64,000 nucleotides of DNA, taken from positions 523,046 through 587,045 of the forward strand of contig NZ_BMXJ01000003.1 of the NCBI RefSeq assembly GCF_014651695.1. Reading direction: 5' to 3'. Below the pieces are notes generated by a model, which searched no databases, had not been told where the DNA came from, and saw nothing but the letters and a program-made list of their open reading frames with translations. Below, one piece after another: positions 44,594 through 53,797 of this stretch (position 1 is the stretch's first letter; every line of letters starts with the position of its first letter). Source of the DNA: Nocardiopsis terrae (GTDB lineage Bacteria > Actinomycetota > Actinomycetes > Streptosporangiales > Streptosporangiaceae). Position numbers and translations under genes: made by a program.

Positions 44594-45357
44594 GACGCCA
44601 CCTCCGGCAGCCAGACACGGTCCGCCACACGGGCCCTCAGGTGCTTCACGTACGCCTCACGCACTTCCTCCGCCGAAGCGAACCCCGGCTCGTCCACCAG
44701 CCACTCGTCGGGCACCAGCCCCACCACTCCGCGCAGCAGGTCCTCGTCCACGAGCGGGGCCAGTGCGGCGTCGGCGGCCGCCACGTCGGGGGCGGCTCCG
44801 GACAGCACGTGGTCGGAGGCGTCATAGGCCCGGGCCACGAACCTGTCGGCGTTGGCCCAGCTGTGGTGGAAGATCAGCGTCGCACCGTGGTCTATCAGGT
44901 AGGGCCGACCGTGCCACAGCAGCATGTTCGGATTGCGCCAGGAACGGTCCACGTTCCCGGTCAGGGCGTCGAACCACAGCACCCGCCCGGCGAAGGCCGG
45001 TTCCACGTCGAAGGTCAGCGGGTCGAACCCCAGGGAGCCCGGCAGGAAGTCCATCCCCAGGTTCAGGCCGCCACTCGCCTTGAGCAGCTCCTGGACCTCC
45101 TGGTCCGGCTCACCGCGGCCGATGACCGCGTCGAACTCCACCAGGGCCAGTTCCGGAACCGGCAGCCCCAGGGCCCGCCCCAACTCACCGGTGATGACCT
45201 CGGCCACCAGGGTCTTGCGCCCCTGCCCGGCACCGATGAACTTGACCACGTACATTCCCAGGTCGTCGGCCTCGACCAGACCCGGGAGCGAACCTCCTTC
45301 GCGCAACGGCAGCACGTACCGCGTCGCGATCACCTTTTTCAGCACGCTGGCCAGCAT
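44590..45357 (-). CDS. HipA-like kinase paired with DUF3037
   Basis: The 255-residue protein begins at ATG 45357 and has TRYVLPLREGGSLPGLVEAD, MYVVKFIGAGQGRKTLVAEV (nucleotide-binding Lys), the catalytic loop NVDRSWRNPNML and LIDHGATL (metal Asp), a HipA/PI4K-like kinase plan without the HipA N-terminal domain. HipA kinases phosphorylate tRNA synthetases in persistence, but this short family is uncharacterised. No HipB-type antitoxin is next to it. Confidence 0.8.
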   Translation of the reverse strand: MLASVLKKVIATRYVLPLREGGSLPGLVEADDLGMYVVKFIGAGQGRKTLVAEVITGELGRALGLPVPELALVEFDAVIGRGEPDQEVQELLKASGGLNLGMDFLPGSLGFDPLTFDVEPAFAGRVLWFDALTGNVDRSWRNPNMLLWHGRPYLIDHGATLIFHHSWANADRFVARAYDASDHVLSGAAPDVAAADAALAPLVDEDLLRGVVGLVPDEWLVDEPGFASAEEVREAYVKHLRARVADRVWLPEVAS

Positions 45358-45591
45358 AGGCAACCCCGCACGGCGTCCGTGCCCGACGAATCCCGCGGAC
45401 GCGCTGTACCGAACACAGACGACACGGCCCTTCGGACCCATCGCAACACCGGCAGTCATCTTTCCAGGGTCGGCTAAACAAGGCTGAACACGTTCTAGAC
45501 ATGGCTCCCGGCCGCGCCGACACGCCGAACGCTTTCTGAGGGGAAAGCTGGGAAGCGGGCGGCGTAGCCGCGCGAATCTCTTTTGATCTTC

Positions 45592-45607
45592 CTGTTCTAT
45601 AGAACAG
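45592..45607. promoter_or_regulatory. 16-bp perfect palindrome
   Basis: CTGTTCTATAGAACAG is an exact 16-bp palindrome in an AT-richer patch, upstream of the XRE-cupin relic and of no other plus-strand gene nearby. It looks like an operator whose regulator is unknown. Confidence 0.5.
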
Positions 45608-45773
45608 CTGCCCCACCTTTACGACGTAGATTTATAGATGTGGAACACGTGCCGACCCACTGCCGTTCCCTCCTTCCGGAGCGCCCGAACCGCGCAGAGT
45701 CCTGAAGACGGGGGCCTCCCCTGGGAGACAGGCACCTTCGCCGGCCACCGCCTCTCCCCGGTCAGGGGGTGCG

Positions 45774-45819
45774 CCCCTGGGGCGGCCCCGCTCCCCTGCC
45801 GAAGGGGCCGCCCCAGGGG
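45774..45819. terminator. Very strong 16-bp stem hairpin
   Basis: CCCCTGGGGCGGCCCC and GGGGCCGCCCCAGGGG form a perfect stem with a 14-nt loop. The 520-bp stretch 45358-45880 around it has no gene. It may insulate the HipA-like operon from the unit to the right. Confidence 0.6.
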
Positions 45820-45880
45820 AAGCGGTATGCGGACCGCTGGGCTCGGGAGGCCCCCGTTGCCGGCCTGGCAAACTGGGGGC

Positions 45881-46374
45881 ATGGCAGAGGAGCTCGACCA
45901 AACCCTCTCGGCGGTCGGTCCGCGACTGCGTGAACTGCGCCGGAGGAGGGAGACCACGCTCGCGGACCTGGCCGAGGAGACCGGTATCTCGGTGAGCACG
46001 CTGTCCCGGCTGGAGGCGGGGTAGGACCACCACCCTTTCGGGTGGGGCACCGGCCCGTGAAGCAGGAACCAGCGGACGCCGCGAGGCTGTGGGAATCCCC
46101 GGGGGGCTCACCCCGGGGAGGACGTCAAGAGTGGCTCTACGTCCTCAACGGACGGCTGAGGTGCGTCCTGGGCGAGCACGACCTGGTACTCGTCCCCGGG
46201 GAGGCCGCCGAGATCGACACCCGGCTCCCCCACTGGTTCGGGGCCGCCCGCGACGAGGCGGTGGAAATGCTCAGCCTGTTCGGCCGCCAGGGCGAACGCG
46301 CACACCTGAGAGCCCGGCCCACACGCCGCCAGAGCCCCCGGGAAGACGCCCAGGGCCCCGGAAGGGATCCCTAG
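45881..46374 (+). pseudogene. XRE-cupin regulator with internal deletion
   Basis: ATG 45881 starts a lambda-repressor-type HTH (LRELRRRRETTLADLAEETG, then VSTLSRLEAG) that stops at a TAG at 46022-46024. The cupin domain reappears in another frame (QEWLYVLNGRLRCVLGEHD, EAAEIDTRLPHWFG) up to 46374. About 50-70 residues between the HTH and the cupin are missing. Both halves are recognisable, so this is a recent deletion derivative. Confidence 0.75.
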
Positions 46375-47084
46375 AGGTTGTCCTCGGGCTGCTCGCTCCA
46401 GCCGTCGCCGCCGTTCCCACCCGGAAGCGTGGGCACCGGGCTGGCCGGTTCGCCCTCCCCCTCGTCCCCGGGGGCTGGACTCGGCTCGCTCTCCTCGGCC
46501 GACTCGGACTGCTCGAAGTCGGGCGGTCCCGTGGTCGGCATCTCCGGGGAGGGGAACTGCATCATCCACACGTACAGGAAGAACACCAGCAACAACAGGA
46601 GAGCCAGCAACGCGCCGAGGCCACCGATCAGCCACCAGTTCGCCTCACCCGCGGCCACCGCGCTGTCCCTGCGCCCCGCCCAGGGGGCCCAGCGCACCGC
46701 GGAGCCCCCGCGCTCGCCCGCCCAGTGCGGCATCACCACCGGTCCCTGACGGACCAGGGGCCCTCCCCGCGCCGCCTCCTCGAGGAAACGCTGTGCGCCC
46801 GCGCCGTCCCCCTCGTAGGGGACCGCGACCCACAGCGCCGAACGCCCGCTCGTGCGCGCGGCCGCCACGCCCCAACCGTCTCGCACCGCCTGGGCGAACC
46901 GCTCCCGGGTCGGCTCGTCGATCCCGGCGGCGTCGTTGAGCATCGCCACGCTCATCCGCTCCCCGGCGGCGTCCCGGCCCAGGTAGACCACGCCCAGCCG
47001 GGACTCCCTCAGCCGTCCCAGCAGCCGGTACCCGCCGAGCTGACGCGGGTCGGCCTCCTTCAACCCTTGTGCGGGAGCCGTCAT
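46371..47084 (-). CDS. Membrane protein with truncated protein-kinase-like N-lobe
   Basis: The 237-residue protein starts at ATG 47084. Residues 17-50 (LGGYRLLGRLRESRLGVVYL, then RDAAGERMSVAML) copy the first strands of PknB-type kinases, but the glycine loop is degraded, the VAIK lysine is lost (VAML) and no catalytic loop exists. About 100 residues of unknown fold follow, then a transmembrane helix (LGALLALLLLLVFFLYVW, about 148-168) and an acidic Pro-rich extracellular tail. It cannot phosphorylate. It is divergent from the MoxR-DUF58-VWA operon. A signalling or scaffold role is possible. Confidence 0.7.
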   Translation of the reverse strand: MTAPAQGLKEADPRQLGGYRLLGRLRESRLGVVYLGRDAAGERMSVAMLNDAAGIDEPTRERFAQAVRDGWGVAAARTSGRSALWVAVPYEGDGAGAQRFLEEAARGGPLVRQGPVVMPHWAGERGGSAVRWAPWAGRRDSAVAAGEANWWLIGGLGALLALLLLLVFFLYVWMMQFPSPEMPTTGPPDFEQSESAEESEPSPAPGDEGEGEPASPVPTLPGGNGGDGWSEQPEDNL

Positions 47085-47231
47085 GTGCTGTCCCCTCCCA
47101 GCTCGTCCGGTTCCATCCTCGCGTTGTCTGACGGACCGCGAGCACCTGAACAGGTAGTGTCGCCACAGGTGATCCACAACCTACTCCTACCGGCGCCCTC
47201 GCACGGGGCGCCCAGTCTGGGAAGGCGGGAC

Positions 47232-48299
47232 ATGGCAGAAACCTCACCCGGGAACGGCTCCGCTTCCGCACCGGTTCCGGAGAGCACCCCGGGGGAGCCG
47301 ACCCGGCTGCTGCGCGCTGCGCTGCACGAGGTGTCCACGGTCATCGTCGGCCAGGAGCGCATGGTGGAACGCACCCTCATCGCCCTGGTGGCCAAGGGGC
47401 ACTGCCTCATCGAGGGTGTTCCCGGCATCGCCAAGACCCTCGCGGTCTCCACGCTGGCCAAGGTCACCGGGGGCTCGTTCTCCCGGGTGCAGTTCACCCC
47501 GGACCTGGTGCCCTCCGACATCATCGGCACCCGCATCTACCACCCCTCCACCGAGCGGTTCGACGTGGAGCTCGGTCCCGTCTTCGCCAACTTCGTGCTC
47601 GCCGACGAGATCAACCGCGCCCCCGCCAAGGTCCAGTCCGCCCTGCTGGAGGTCATGGCCGAGGGGCAGGTGTCCCTCGGCGGGACCACCTACACGCTCC
47701 CCTCCCCCTTCATCGTCATCGCCACGCAGAACCCGGTGGAGTCCGAGGGCGTGTACCCCCTCCCCGAGGCACAGCGTGACCGGTTCCTGATGAAGGTCAA
47801 CGTGGGCCACCCCCAGGCGCACGAGGAGATGGAGATCCTGCGCCGGATGAGTTCGACGCCACCGACCGCGCACCAGGTCCTGGACCCGGTCACTCTCGGT
47901 GAGCTCCAGTCCGACGCCGAGCGCGTACACGTGCACCAGCTCATTGCCGACTACGTGGTGCGCCTGGTCATGGCCACCCGCGAGCCGGAGAAGCACCAGA
48001 TGCCCGACCTGCGCCAGGCGCTGGAGGTGGGCGCCAGCCCGCGTGCCACCCTCGGGCTGGTCGCGTCGGCCCGAGCGCTGGCGCTGCTGCGCGGCCGGGA
48101 CTACGTGCTCCCCGACGACGTGCGCGTGCTCGCCCACGACGTCATCGCGCACCGCCTGGTCCTGACCTTCGACGCACTGGCCGACGGGATCACCTCCGAG
48201 CAGGTGGTCGACCGCATCCTGTCCACCGTCCCGGCTCCCCGGGTGATCTGGGACGAACCACCCACGGGCGAAACCGCCTCCTTCGCCTCGCAGAGGTGA
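47232..48299 (+). CDS. MoxR-family AAA+ ATPase
   Basis: ATG 47232 follows GGAAGGCGGG, giving 355 residues. Walker A is GVPGIAKT (62-69), Walker B LADEIN (123-128), sensor 1 region ATQNP, then the Arg-finger region PEAQRDRF. MoxR proteins are chaperone-like ATPases that with DUF58 and VWA proteins mature or activate enzyme complexes and affect envelope or stress functions. The downstream gene order MoxR-DUF58-VWA is the classical cluster. Confidence 0.92.
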   Translation: MAETSPGNGSASAPVPESTPGEPTRLLRAALHEVSTVIVGQERMVERTLIALVAKGHCLIEGVPGIAKTLAVSTLAKVTGGSFSRVQFTPDLVPSDIIGTRIYHPSTERFDVELGPVFANFVLADEINRAPAKVQSALLEVMAEGQVSLGGTTYTLPSPFIVIATQNPVESEGVYPLPEAQRDRFLMKVNVGHPQAHEEMEILRRMSSTPPTAHQVLDPVTLGELQSDAERVHVHQLIADYVVRLVMATREPEKHQMPDLRQALEVGASPRATLGLVASARALALLRGRDYVLPDDVRVLAHDVIAHRLVLTFDALADGITSEQVVDRILSTVPAPRVIWDEPPTGETASFASQR

Positions 48300-48486
48300 G
48301 GAGAGTGTCCGGTTTTGTCCGGCGATCCGGTTCACACAGCGCCCCGGCAGGGGAAGAAGGCCGGTACATCCGAAACGGGCGCGTCCGTCCGATCCGGCGA
48401 CCGGGCGGTCGCACCCAGACCACACAGTGGGGAGGCAGGGGCTTCCTCCTCCGCCCGAGGGCGGGGGCGTTCGCCCCGAACACCAG

Positions 48487-49455
48487 GTGAACACACCCTC
48501 CGTCGGTAGCGATCCCCGTCTGCGGGCGGCGCTGCGCCGACTGGACCTGCGCATCGTGCACCGGTTGGACGGGCTGCTGCACGGCGAACACCTCGGGCTG
48601 CGGTTGGGGCCGGGTTCGGAGGCGGCCGAGGCCCGCCTCTACCAGCCCGGGGAGGACGACGTCCGGCACATGGACTGGGCGGTGACCGCCCGTACCGACA
48701 CGCCCCACGTGCGCGACCTGGTCGCCGACCGGGAGTTGGAGAGCTGGACGCTGTTGGACCTGTCACCGAGCATGGACTTCGGTACCGGCCTGCGTTCCAA
48801 GCGCGACGTCGCGGTGGGGGCCCTGGTCGCGGCCAACCTGCTCACCCAACGGGTCGGCGACCGCTTCGGCGCGCACTTCCTGCACCAGGGGCGGATCCGG
48901 CGCTGGCCCGCCCGTTCCGGCAAGGAGGCCCTGTTGTCGCTGCTGGCGACGGTGGCCGCGGCCCCGCCGGGTGACCGGCGCGCCCCGGAGGCCGGTCAGG
49001 CCGGTCTGGCCGACGCCCTCACCGACCTGGTGCGGACTCGGCGCCGACGAGGGCTGCGGGTAGTCATCTCCGACTTCCTCGACACGCCCGCGTTCGGCGG
49101 GGAGGTGGCCTGGGAGCGTCCGCTGCGCCAGCTCGCCTCCCGGCACCAAGTGCTGGCGGTGGAGGTCCTGGACCCCCGGGAACTGGACGTGCCGGAGGTG
49201 GGTGACGTGGCGTTGCGTGATCCGACCACCGGCCGGGTGCGTGACGTGCGCCTGACCCGCACGGTGCGGGAACGCTACCGTCGGGCCGCCGAGGCCCAGC
49301 GGGCGGCGATCCGGGGGGCCCTGCGCCGCTGCGGAGTACACCATCTGGTGTTGCGCACGGACCGGGACTGGGTCCTGGACACCGCCAGGTTCGTGATCGA
49401 CCAGCGCAGAACCGCGCACCACATGGCCAGGCACACCCCGGGGGTGCCGCGGTGA
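48487..49455 (+). CDS. DUF58-domain protein
   Basis: The 322-residue protein begins at GTG 48487. RLYQPGEDDVRHMDWAVTAR is the DUF58 signature, and the following LLDLSPSMDFG resembles a degenerate VWA metal site. It is the middle gene of the MoxR-DUF58-VWA cluster and probably a partner or client adaptor of the ATPase. A gap of about 190 bp separates it from the MoxR gene. Confidence 0.88.
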   Translation: MNTPSVGSDPRLRAALRRLDLRIVHRLDGLLHGEHLGLRLGPGSEAAEARLYQPGEDDVRHMDWAVTARTDTPHVRDLVADRELESWTLLDLSPSMDFGTGLRSKRDVAVGALVAANLLTQRVGDRFGAHFLHQGRIRRWPARSGKEALLSLLATVAAAPPGDRRAPEAGQAGLADALTDLVRTRRRRGLRVVISDFLDTPAFGGEVAWERPLRQLASRHQVLAVEVLDPRELDVPEVGDVALRDPTTGRVRDVRLTRTVRERYRRAAEAQRAAIRGALRRCGVHHLVLRTDRDWVLDTARFVIDQRRTAHHMARHTPGVPR

Positions 49456-49527
49456 ACGGCGCTACGGCGAGAAGGAGGGCGCGGGAGGTTCCCGCGCCGC
49501 GACGAGTACGGGGGACGTGAGGCGGCC

Positions 49528-50475
49528 ATGACCTTCCTGGAGCCCCAGCGGCTGTGGTGGCTGCTGATCGTACTGCTGTTGGTGGGCGCGTACGTGTTCG
49601 CGCAGCGGCAGCGGCGCGAGTACACGGTGCGTTTCACCAACCTGGAGTTGCTGAACCAGGTGGTGCCGCACCGTCCGGACATCCGCCGGCACGTTCCGGC
49701 CACCCTGTTCACCCTGGCCATGGGGGTGTTGATCGCCGCGATGGCGGTGCCCGCCATGCCGGTGGAGGCGCCCCGGGAACGGGCGACGATCATGGTCGCG
49801 GTGGACGTGTCGCTGTCGATGGCCGCCAACGACATCGAGCCGGACCGGTTGCACGCGGCCAAGGAGTCGGCGCGCGGGTTCGTGTCCACGCTTCCGGAGC
49901 GGTTCAACGTCGGGCTGGTGTCGTTCTCCTCGACCGCGACGGTGGTGGCGCCGCCCACCCAGGACCACGAGTCGGTGATCAGTTCGATCGAGAACCTGCG
50001 GCTGGGCCCGGGGACCGCGATCGGCGAGGGGGTGTTCGCCTCCATGGAGGCGATCCGCAGCTTCGACGAGGACGCGGCCGAGGATCCGCCTCCGTCAGCG
50101 ATCGTGCTGCTCTCCGATGGTGAGAACACCAGCGGGCGCGAGATCCGCCAGGCCTCGGCCGAGGCCGCCGAGGAGGAGGTGCCGGTGTCCACGATCGCCT
50201 TCGGCACCGGGGCGGCGATGATCGAGATCGACGGTTACCAGGTACCCGCCGACATCGACAAGGAGGCGTTGCAGGGGCTGGCCCAGGAGACCGAGGGTCA
50301 CTTCTACGAGGCCGAGAGTGAGACGGAGCTGAACCAGGTCTACGAGGACATCGGTTCCTCGCTCGGTTCGGAACTGGTACATGAGGAGATCGTCACCCGG
50401 TTCGTGCTGGTGGCGATCGTGCTGGCGTTGGCGACCGCATTGACCTCACTGCTGTGGTTCCAGCGTCTTCCCTGA
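49528..50475 (+). CDS. VWA-domain membrane protein (BatA-like)
   Basis: ATG 49528 gives 315 residues: TM1 (WWLLIVLLLVGAYVFA, 10-25), TM2 (ATLFTLAMGVLIAAMAVP, 58-75), a VWA domain with MIDAS DVSLS (93-97), T at GPGTAIGEG and D at LLSDGENTSG, and TM3 near the C-terminus. The metal site is intact. It presents a binding domain at the membrane, working with the two upstream proteins. Confidence 0.9.
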   Translation: MTFLEPQRLWWLLIVLLLVGAYVFAQRQRREYTVRFTNLELLNQVVPHRPDIRRHVPATLFTLAMGVLIAAMAVPAMPVEAPRERATIMVAVDVSLSMAANDIEPDRLHAAKESARGFVSTLPERFNVGLVSFSSTATVVAPPTQDHESVISSIENLRLGPGTAIGEGVFASMEAIRSFDEDAAEDPPPSAIVLLSDGENTSGREIRQASAEAAEEEVPVSTIAFGTGAAMIEIDGYQVPADIDKEALQGLAQETEGHFYEAESETELNQVYEDIGSSLGSELVHEEIVTRFVLVAIVLALATALTSLLWFQRLP

Positions 50476-50491
50476 TGGGGTGAGACCCAAT

Positions 50492-50532
50492 CCCCACCAT
50501 TGGTGATGTTGGTCACATCCCTTTAGGTGGGG
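50492..50532 (+). terminator. Hairpin after VWA gene
   Basis: CCCCACC (50492-50498) pairs with GGTGGGG (50526-50532), followed by a T-rich stretch (TTTACACCTTTTC). It ends the MoxR-DUF58-VWA unit. Confidence 0.5.
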
Positions 50533-50568
50533 TTTACACCTTTTCCCGTACCGCCACAGGTTAGCGTT

Positions 50569-50586
50569 GGCATGTTTTGTCATGCC
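50569..50586 (+). promoter_or_regulatory. Leader hairpin of HAD gene
   Basis: GGCATG and CATGCC enclose TTTTGT in the 5' region, 19 bp before the HAD start codon. Confidence 0.4.
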
Positions 50587-50604
50587 CATCCACTTCGAGG
50601 AACA

Positions 50605-51336
50605 ATGCCGAACACACCCGCACCCCCGGCTGCGATCTGCTTCGACCTGGACGACACCCTCATCGATGACGTCGCCGCCTCGTCCGCGGGTCTGCGCGCG
50701 GTCATGGAGCGGCTCGGCCACCCAGACTTCGGCGCGGCCCGCGCGCTGTGGGACGCCCAGACCGAGATCTCCTTCGGCGCCTACCTGCGCGGACACCTGA
50801 GTCTTGAGGAACAGCGCCGCGAACGCATCCGGGCCCTGGCCGTCCAGGCAGGCCACAACGAGATCGCCGACCACCACTGTGACGAGCTCTACCGAACCTA
50901 CCTGGACGGTCACCGCACCGGCTGGCAGGTCTTCCCCGACACCTTCCCGGTGCTGGGCGCCCTGGCCTCGGCCGGATACCGGCTGGCGATCCTCACCAAC
51001 GGTGTGGAGGCCATCCAGCACGCCAAGCTCCAGGCCCTGGAGCTGACCCCCTACTTCCACACGGTGGTCTGCGCGGACACCGCGGGTGCCGGCAAGCCCG
51101 ACCCGAGGATCTTCCAGGTCACCGCACAGCGCCTGGGTGTGGAACCCGGCTCCTGCTGGCACGTGGGCGACCAGGTCCAGGCCGACGGGGTCGGCGCCGT
51201 GGCCTCCGGCATGCGACCGGTCATCATCGACCGCCAGGGCCGCCAGCCCCTGGAGGGTGTCACCACCCTGGGCAGCCTGGACGGGCTCCTGCAGCAGGTC
51301 GGCCTACCCAGCACGGCCGCGACAGGCGTGCTGTGA
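50605..51336 (+). CDS. HAD-superfamily hydrolase
   Basis: ATG 50605 gives 243 residues. [10 protein letters not shown] (13-22, nucleophile D14 and acid/base D16), LTNG (motif II), the lysine in [11 protein letters not shown]-like AGKPDPRIF (motif III) and [13 protein letters not shown] (motif IV) are all present, with a helical cap of subclass I. It is a phosphatase of small metabolites, of unknown specificity. The stop overlaps the NUDIX start by four bases. Confidence 0.88.
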   Translation: MPNTPAPPAAICFDLDDTLIDDVAASSAGLRAVMERLGHPDFGAARALWDAQTEISFGAYLRGHLSLEEQRRERIRALAVQAGHNEIADHHCDELYRTYLDGHRTGWQVFPDTFPVLGALASAGYRLAILTNGVEAIQHAKLQALELTPYFHTVVCADTAGAGKPDPRIFQVTAQRLGVEPGSCWHVGDQVQADGVGAVASGMRPVIIDRQGRQPLEGVTTLGSLDGLLQQVGLPSTAATGVL

Positions 51337-52115
51337 CCTCGATCGACGACTGGATGGCCCGCCGGGTCACCGTGCACCTGATCACCTCCGGCACCCGGGG
51401 TCCGGTCCTGCTCGGCACACGTGTGCTGTTCGGCCAGGACCCCGGGGAGGTGGCGCGCGCTCTGGGCGGCCTGCCGCCGGAGGCGCCGCTGGTGGCCCTG
51501 GACGTGCTCACCGAGACCATGATCCTGTCCCGCGCCAGCGGGCGCGGCCTGCACGTGGACCGCATCGTGTTCGCCGAGCCCGGTCTGGTGTCGGCCTGGC
51601 CCGCGGTCGTGCCCGCCGAGGGGCTGACGCCCGCGGCGCCCGCTCTGGCGGACGAGGAGGAGCCCGCCCCGGCCGACGCGCGTCCCCGGCTGCGCAGGTT
51701 CGCCTCCTACGGGATCGTCACCGACCCCGACGGGCGGGTCCTGCTGAGCCTGATCGCCGAGGGCTTCCCCGGCGCCGGCACCTGGCACCTGCCCGGCGGC
51801 GGCGTGGACACCGGTGAGGACGTGCGCGCGGCGCTGCGGCGCGAGGTGCTGGAGGAGACCGGCCAGTCCGGCGTGGTCGGAGAGCTCATCACCGTGTCCA
51901 GCCACTGCCGCACCCAGACCACCGGGACAGACATCTACGCGGTGTGGGTCTTCTCCCACGTACACGTCACCGACCCGTGCGAACTCCGGGTGACCGAGGA
52001 ACAGGGCTCCACCGCGGACTGCGGCTGGTTCACCCCCGTCGAACTGGCGGAGCTGCAACTGTCCACCACCGCCAGGCGGGGCATGGACTTCCTGGTCCGG
52101 CACCGCCGCGGCTGA
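51333..52115 (+). CDS. NUDIX hydrolase with N-terminal extension
   Basis: The GTG at 51333 overlaps the HAD stop (GTGA). The 260-residue protein has a 115-residue N-terminal domain of unknown fold, then the NUDIX fold with the box [18 protein letters not shown] continuing LEETGQ. Catalytic glutamates are intact. It likely hydrolyses a nucleoside diphosphate derivative, and coupling to a HAD phosphatase suggests sequential clean-up of a phosphorylated metabolite. Confidence 0.88.
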   Translation: MTSIDDWMARRVTVHLITSGTRGPVLLGTRVLFGQDPGEVARALGGLPPEAPLVALDVLTETMILSRASGRGLHVDRIVFAEPGLVSAWPAVVPAEGLTPAAPALADEEEPAPADARPRLRRFASYGIVTDPDGRVLLSLIAEGFPGAGTWHLPGGGVDTGEDVRAALRREVLEETGQSGVVGELITVSSHCRTQTTGTDIYAVWVFSHVHVTDPCELRVTEEQGSTADCGWFTPVELAELQLSTTARRGMDFLVRHRRG

Positions 52116-52129
52116 TCCCCGGCGGTGCT

Positions 52130-52173
52130 GCTCCCAGCGCCCCTTCCGGACACACGGAACAGGCGCTGGGAGC
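52130..52173. terminator. Hairpin between convergent NUDIX and permease genes
   Basis: GCTCCCAGCGCC (52130-52141) pairs with GGCGCTGGGAGC (52162-52173). A second hairpin, GCCGGGC/GCCCGGC (52181-52205), lies next to it and can end the permease gene. Confidence 0.75.
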
Positions 52174-52207
52174 GGGAACGGCCGGGCTTTCAGGAGAGGC
52201 CCGGCCC

Positions 52208-53470
52208 TCAGGGGGCAAGGCGGTGGCGCAGCCACCACAGGCCCGCACCCGCGCCCAGCACCAGGACACCGGTGACGACCACGGGCAGGGGCAGACTGGT
52301 CGCCAGGACCACGCACCCGACCAGACCGCACACCGGGGCGATCAGCGGCGGGCGGTCCTCGTCCGGGCCCAGGCGCAGCGCCGAGGCGTTGGTGATGGCG
52401 TAGTAGACCAGGACCCCGAAGGCGGAGAAGGCGATCGCGCCGCGCAGGTCGGCGACCAGGACCAGGGCGATCACCACGGCGGCCACCACCGCCTCGGCCC
52501 GGTGCGGAACGCCGTGGCGCCCGTGCACGGCGGCCAGCGGGCGCGGCAGGTGCCCGTCGGCGGCCATCGCCGCGGTGGTGCGCGATATCCCCAGCAGCAG
52601 CGGCACCAGGGCGCCCAGACTGGCCAGGGCCGCACCGGCCACCACGAACGGCACCATCACGGGGAACCCGGCGACCAGGACCGCGTCGACCATGGGCGCG
52701 TCACTGGTGGTGAGGTTCTCCCGGCCCAGCACGATGAGCAGGCCGGTGCCGATCGCCAGGTAGAGGACCAGGACCAGGCCCAGGGAGAGCGTCATCGCCC
52801 GGGGGATGGTGGTCCGGGGGTCGCGGACCTCGCCCCCCAGAGTGGCGATGCGCGCGTACCCGGCGAAGGCGAAGAAGATCATCCCCGCGGCCCCCAGGAC
52901 ACCGAAGGAGCCGGGCCAGGGCCCCAGGCCCTCAACCTCGGCGACGGCGGCCAGGCGCCCGCTCACCAGCATCGTGACGAGCACCGCGACCAGGATCGCC
53001 AGGACGGTCAGGAGCAGCACCTTGACGACCAGGACGGATCTGCGCACCCCCCGGTAGTTCATCGCGGCCAGGATCACCACGGCGGCCACCGCGACGGGTT
53101 TCTCCCAGCCGGGGAGCGTGTAGGTGGCGAAGGTCAGGGCCATCGCCGCGCAGGAGGCGATCTTGCCGACCACGAAGGACCATCCGGCCAGGTAACCCCA
53201 CAGGTCGCCCAGGCGCTCCCGCCCGTAGACGTAGGTGCCGCCGTTCTCGGGGTGGCGGGCGGCCAGGCGCGCGGAGGAGATCGCGTTGCAGTAGGCGACC
53301 AGTCCGGCGATGAGGATGGCGACGGGAAGCCAGGCCCCGGCGCCCAGGGCCGCCGGGGCGAAGACCGAGAAGACCCCGGCGCCGAGCATCGCCGCGGCGC
53401 CGATGGCGGCCGCGTCGACGGTTCCCAGCGTCCGGGCGGGTCTGGCCTGCGGTCCGGAAGAGGTGGCCAA
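52208..53470 (-). CDS. APC-superfamily amino acid/polyamine permease
   Basis: A TTG at 53470 with AAGGAG six bases upstream is the likely start (420 residues). About 12 transmembrane segments begin with AIGAAAMLGAGVFSVFAP, the unwound GAG substrate-binding motif of TM1, and NGGTYVYGRERLG follows TM3. It is a cytoplasmic-membrane importer or antiporter of an amino acid or amine. No adjacent catabolic gene indicates the substrate. Confidence 0.85.
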   Translation of the reverse strand: MATSSGPQARPARTLGTVDAAAIGAAAMLGAGVFSVFAPAALGAGAWLPVAILIAGLVAYCNAISSARLAARHPENGGTYVYGRERLGDLWGYLAGWSFVVGKIASCAAMALTFATYTLPGWEKPVAVAAVVILAAMNYRGVRRSVLVVKVLLLTVLAILVAVLVTMLVSGRLAAVAEVEGLGPWPGSFGVLGAAGMIFFAFAGYARIATLGGEVRDPRTTIPRAMTLSLGLVLVLYLAIGTGLLIVLGRENLTTSDAPMVDAVLVAGFPVMVPFVVAGAALASLGALVPLLLGISRTTAAMAADGHLPRPLAAVHGRHGVPHRAEAVVAAVVIALVLVADLRGAIAFSAFGVLVYYAITNASALRLGPDEDRPPLIAPVCGLVGCVVLATSLPLPVVVTGVLVLGAGAGLWWLRHRLAP

Positions 53471-53797
53471 CGAGGTCTCCTTGGGTGAGTGCCTCCGGCC
53501 TGTGGCCGGCGGACGCGCTTGTCCCCCGTTCCCGAAGCCGCGGACCACCTGGGCCGGGAGGCCGCTCGGAACGGGCCAAAGGTCGTGTCCGACTTCCGAG
53601 TGTGCCCGATGCAGGTGACCGCCGGGCGCGAACCCCCCGCGCCGGGGTGGCCGGTTCCGGACCCGTGGGGCCCCGGGGCCGGTCGCCCGGCACCGACCGT
53701 GCCGGGCCGGGTGCTACGGGGCACAAGCGGGCCCCCGACCGGAAGCCGGGGGCCGCTCACACCTGTACTGCCGTCCGCGCCGGCGGGCGGAGACCGG
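53471..53797. other. Intergenic region upstream of permease
   Basis: No gene. It contains the permease promoter side and a terminator hairpin (53730-53754) for the gene to the right. Confidence 0.4.
53730..53754 (-). terminator. Hairpin after DUF1918-DUF1876 gene
   Basis: GGCCCCCG (53730-53737) pairs with CGGGGGCC (53747-53754), 44 bp beyond the stop at 53798. Confidence 0.6.

Noticed and set aside
51944-53488. 514-codon plus-strand frame over the APC permease
   Set aside because: Gly/Gln/Asp-rich antisense of transmembrane codons; the permease on the minus strand is unmistakable.
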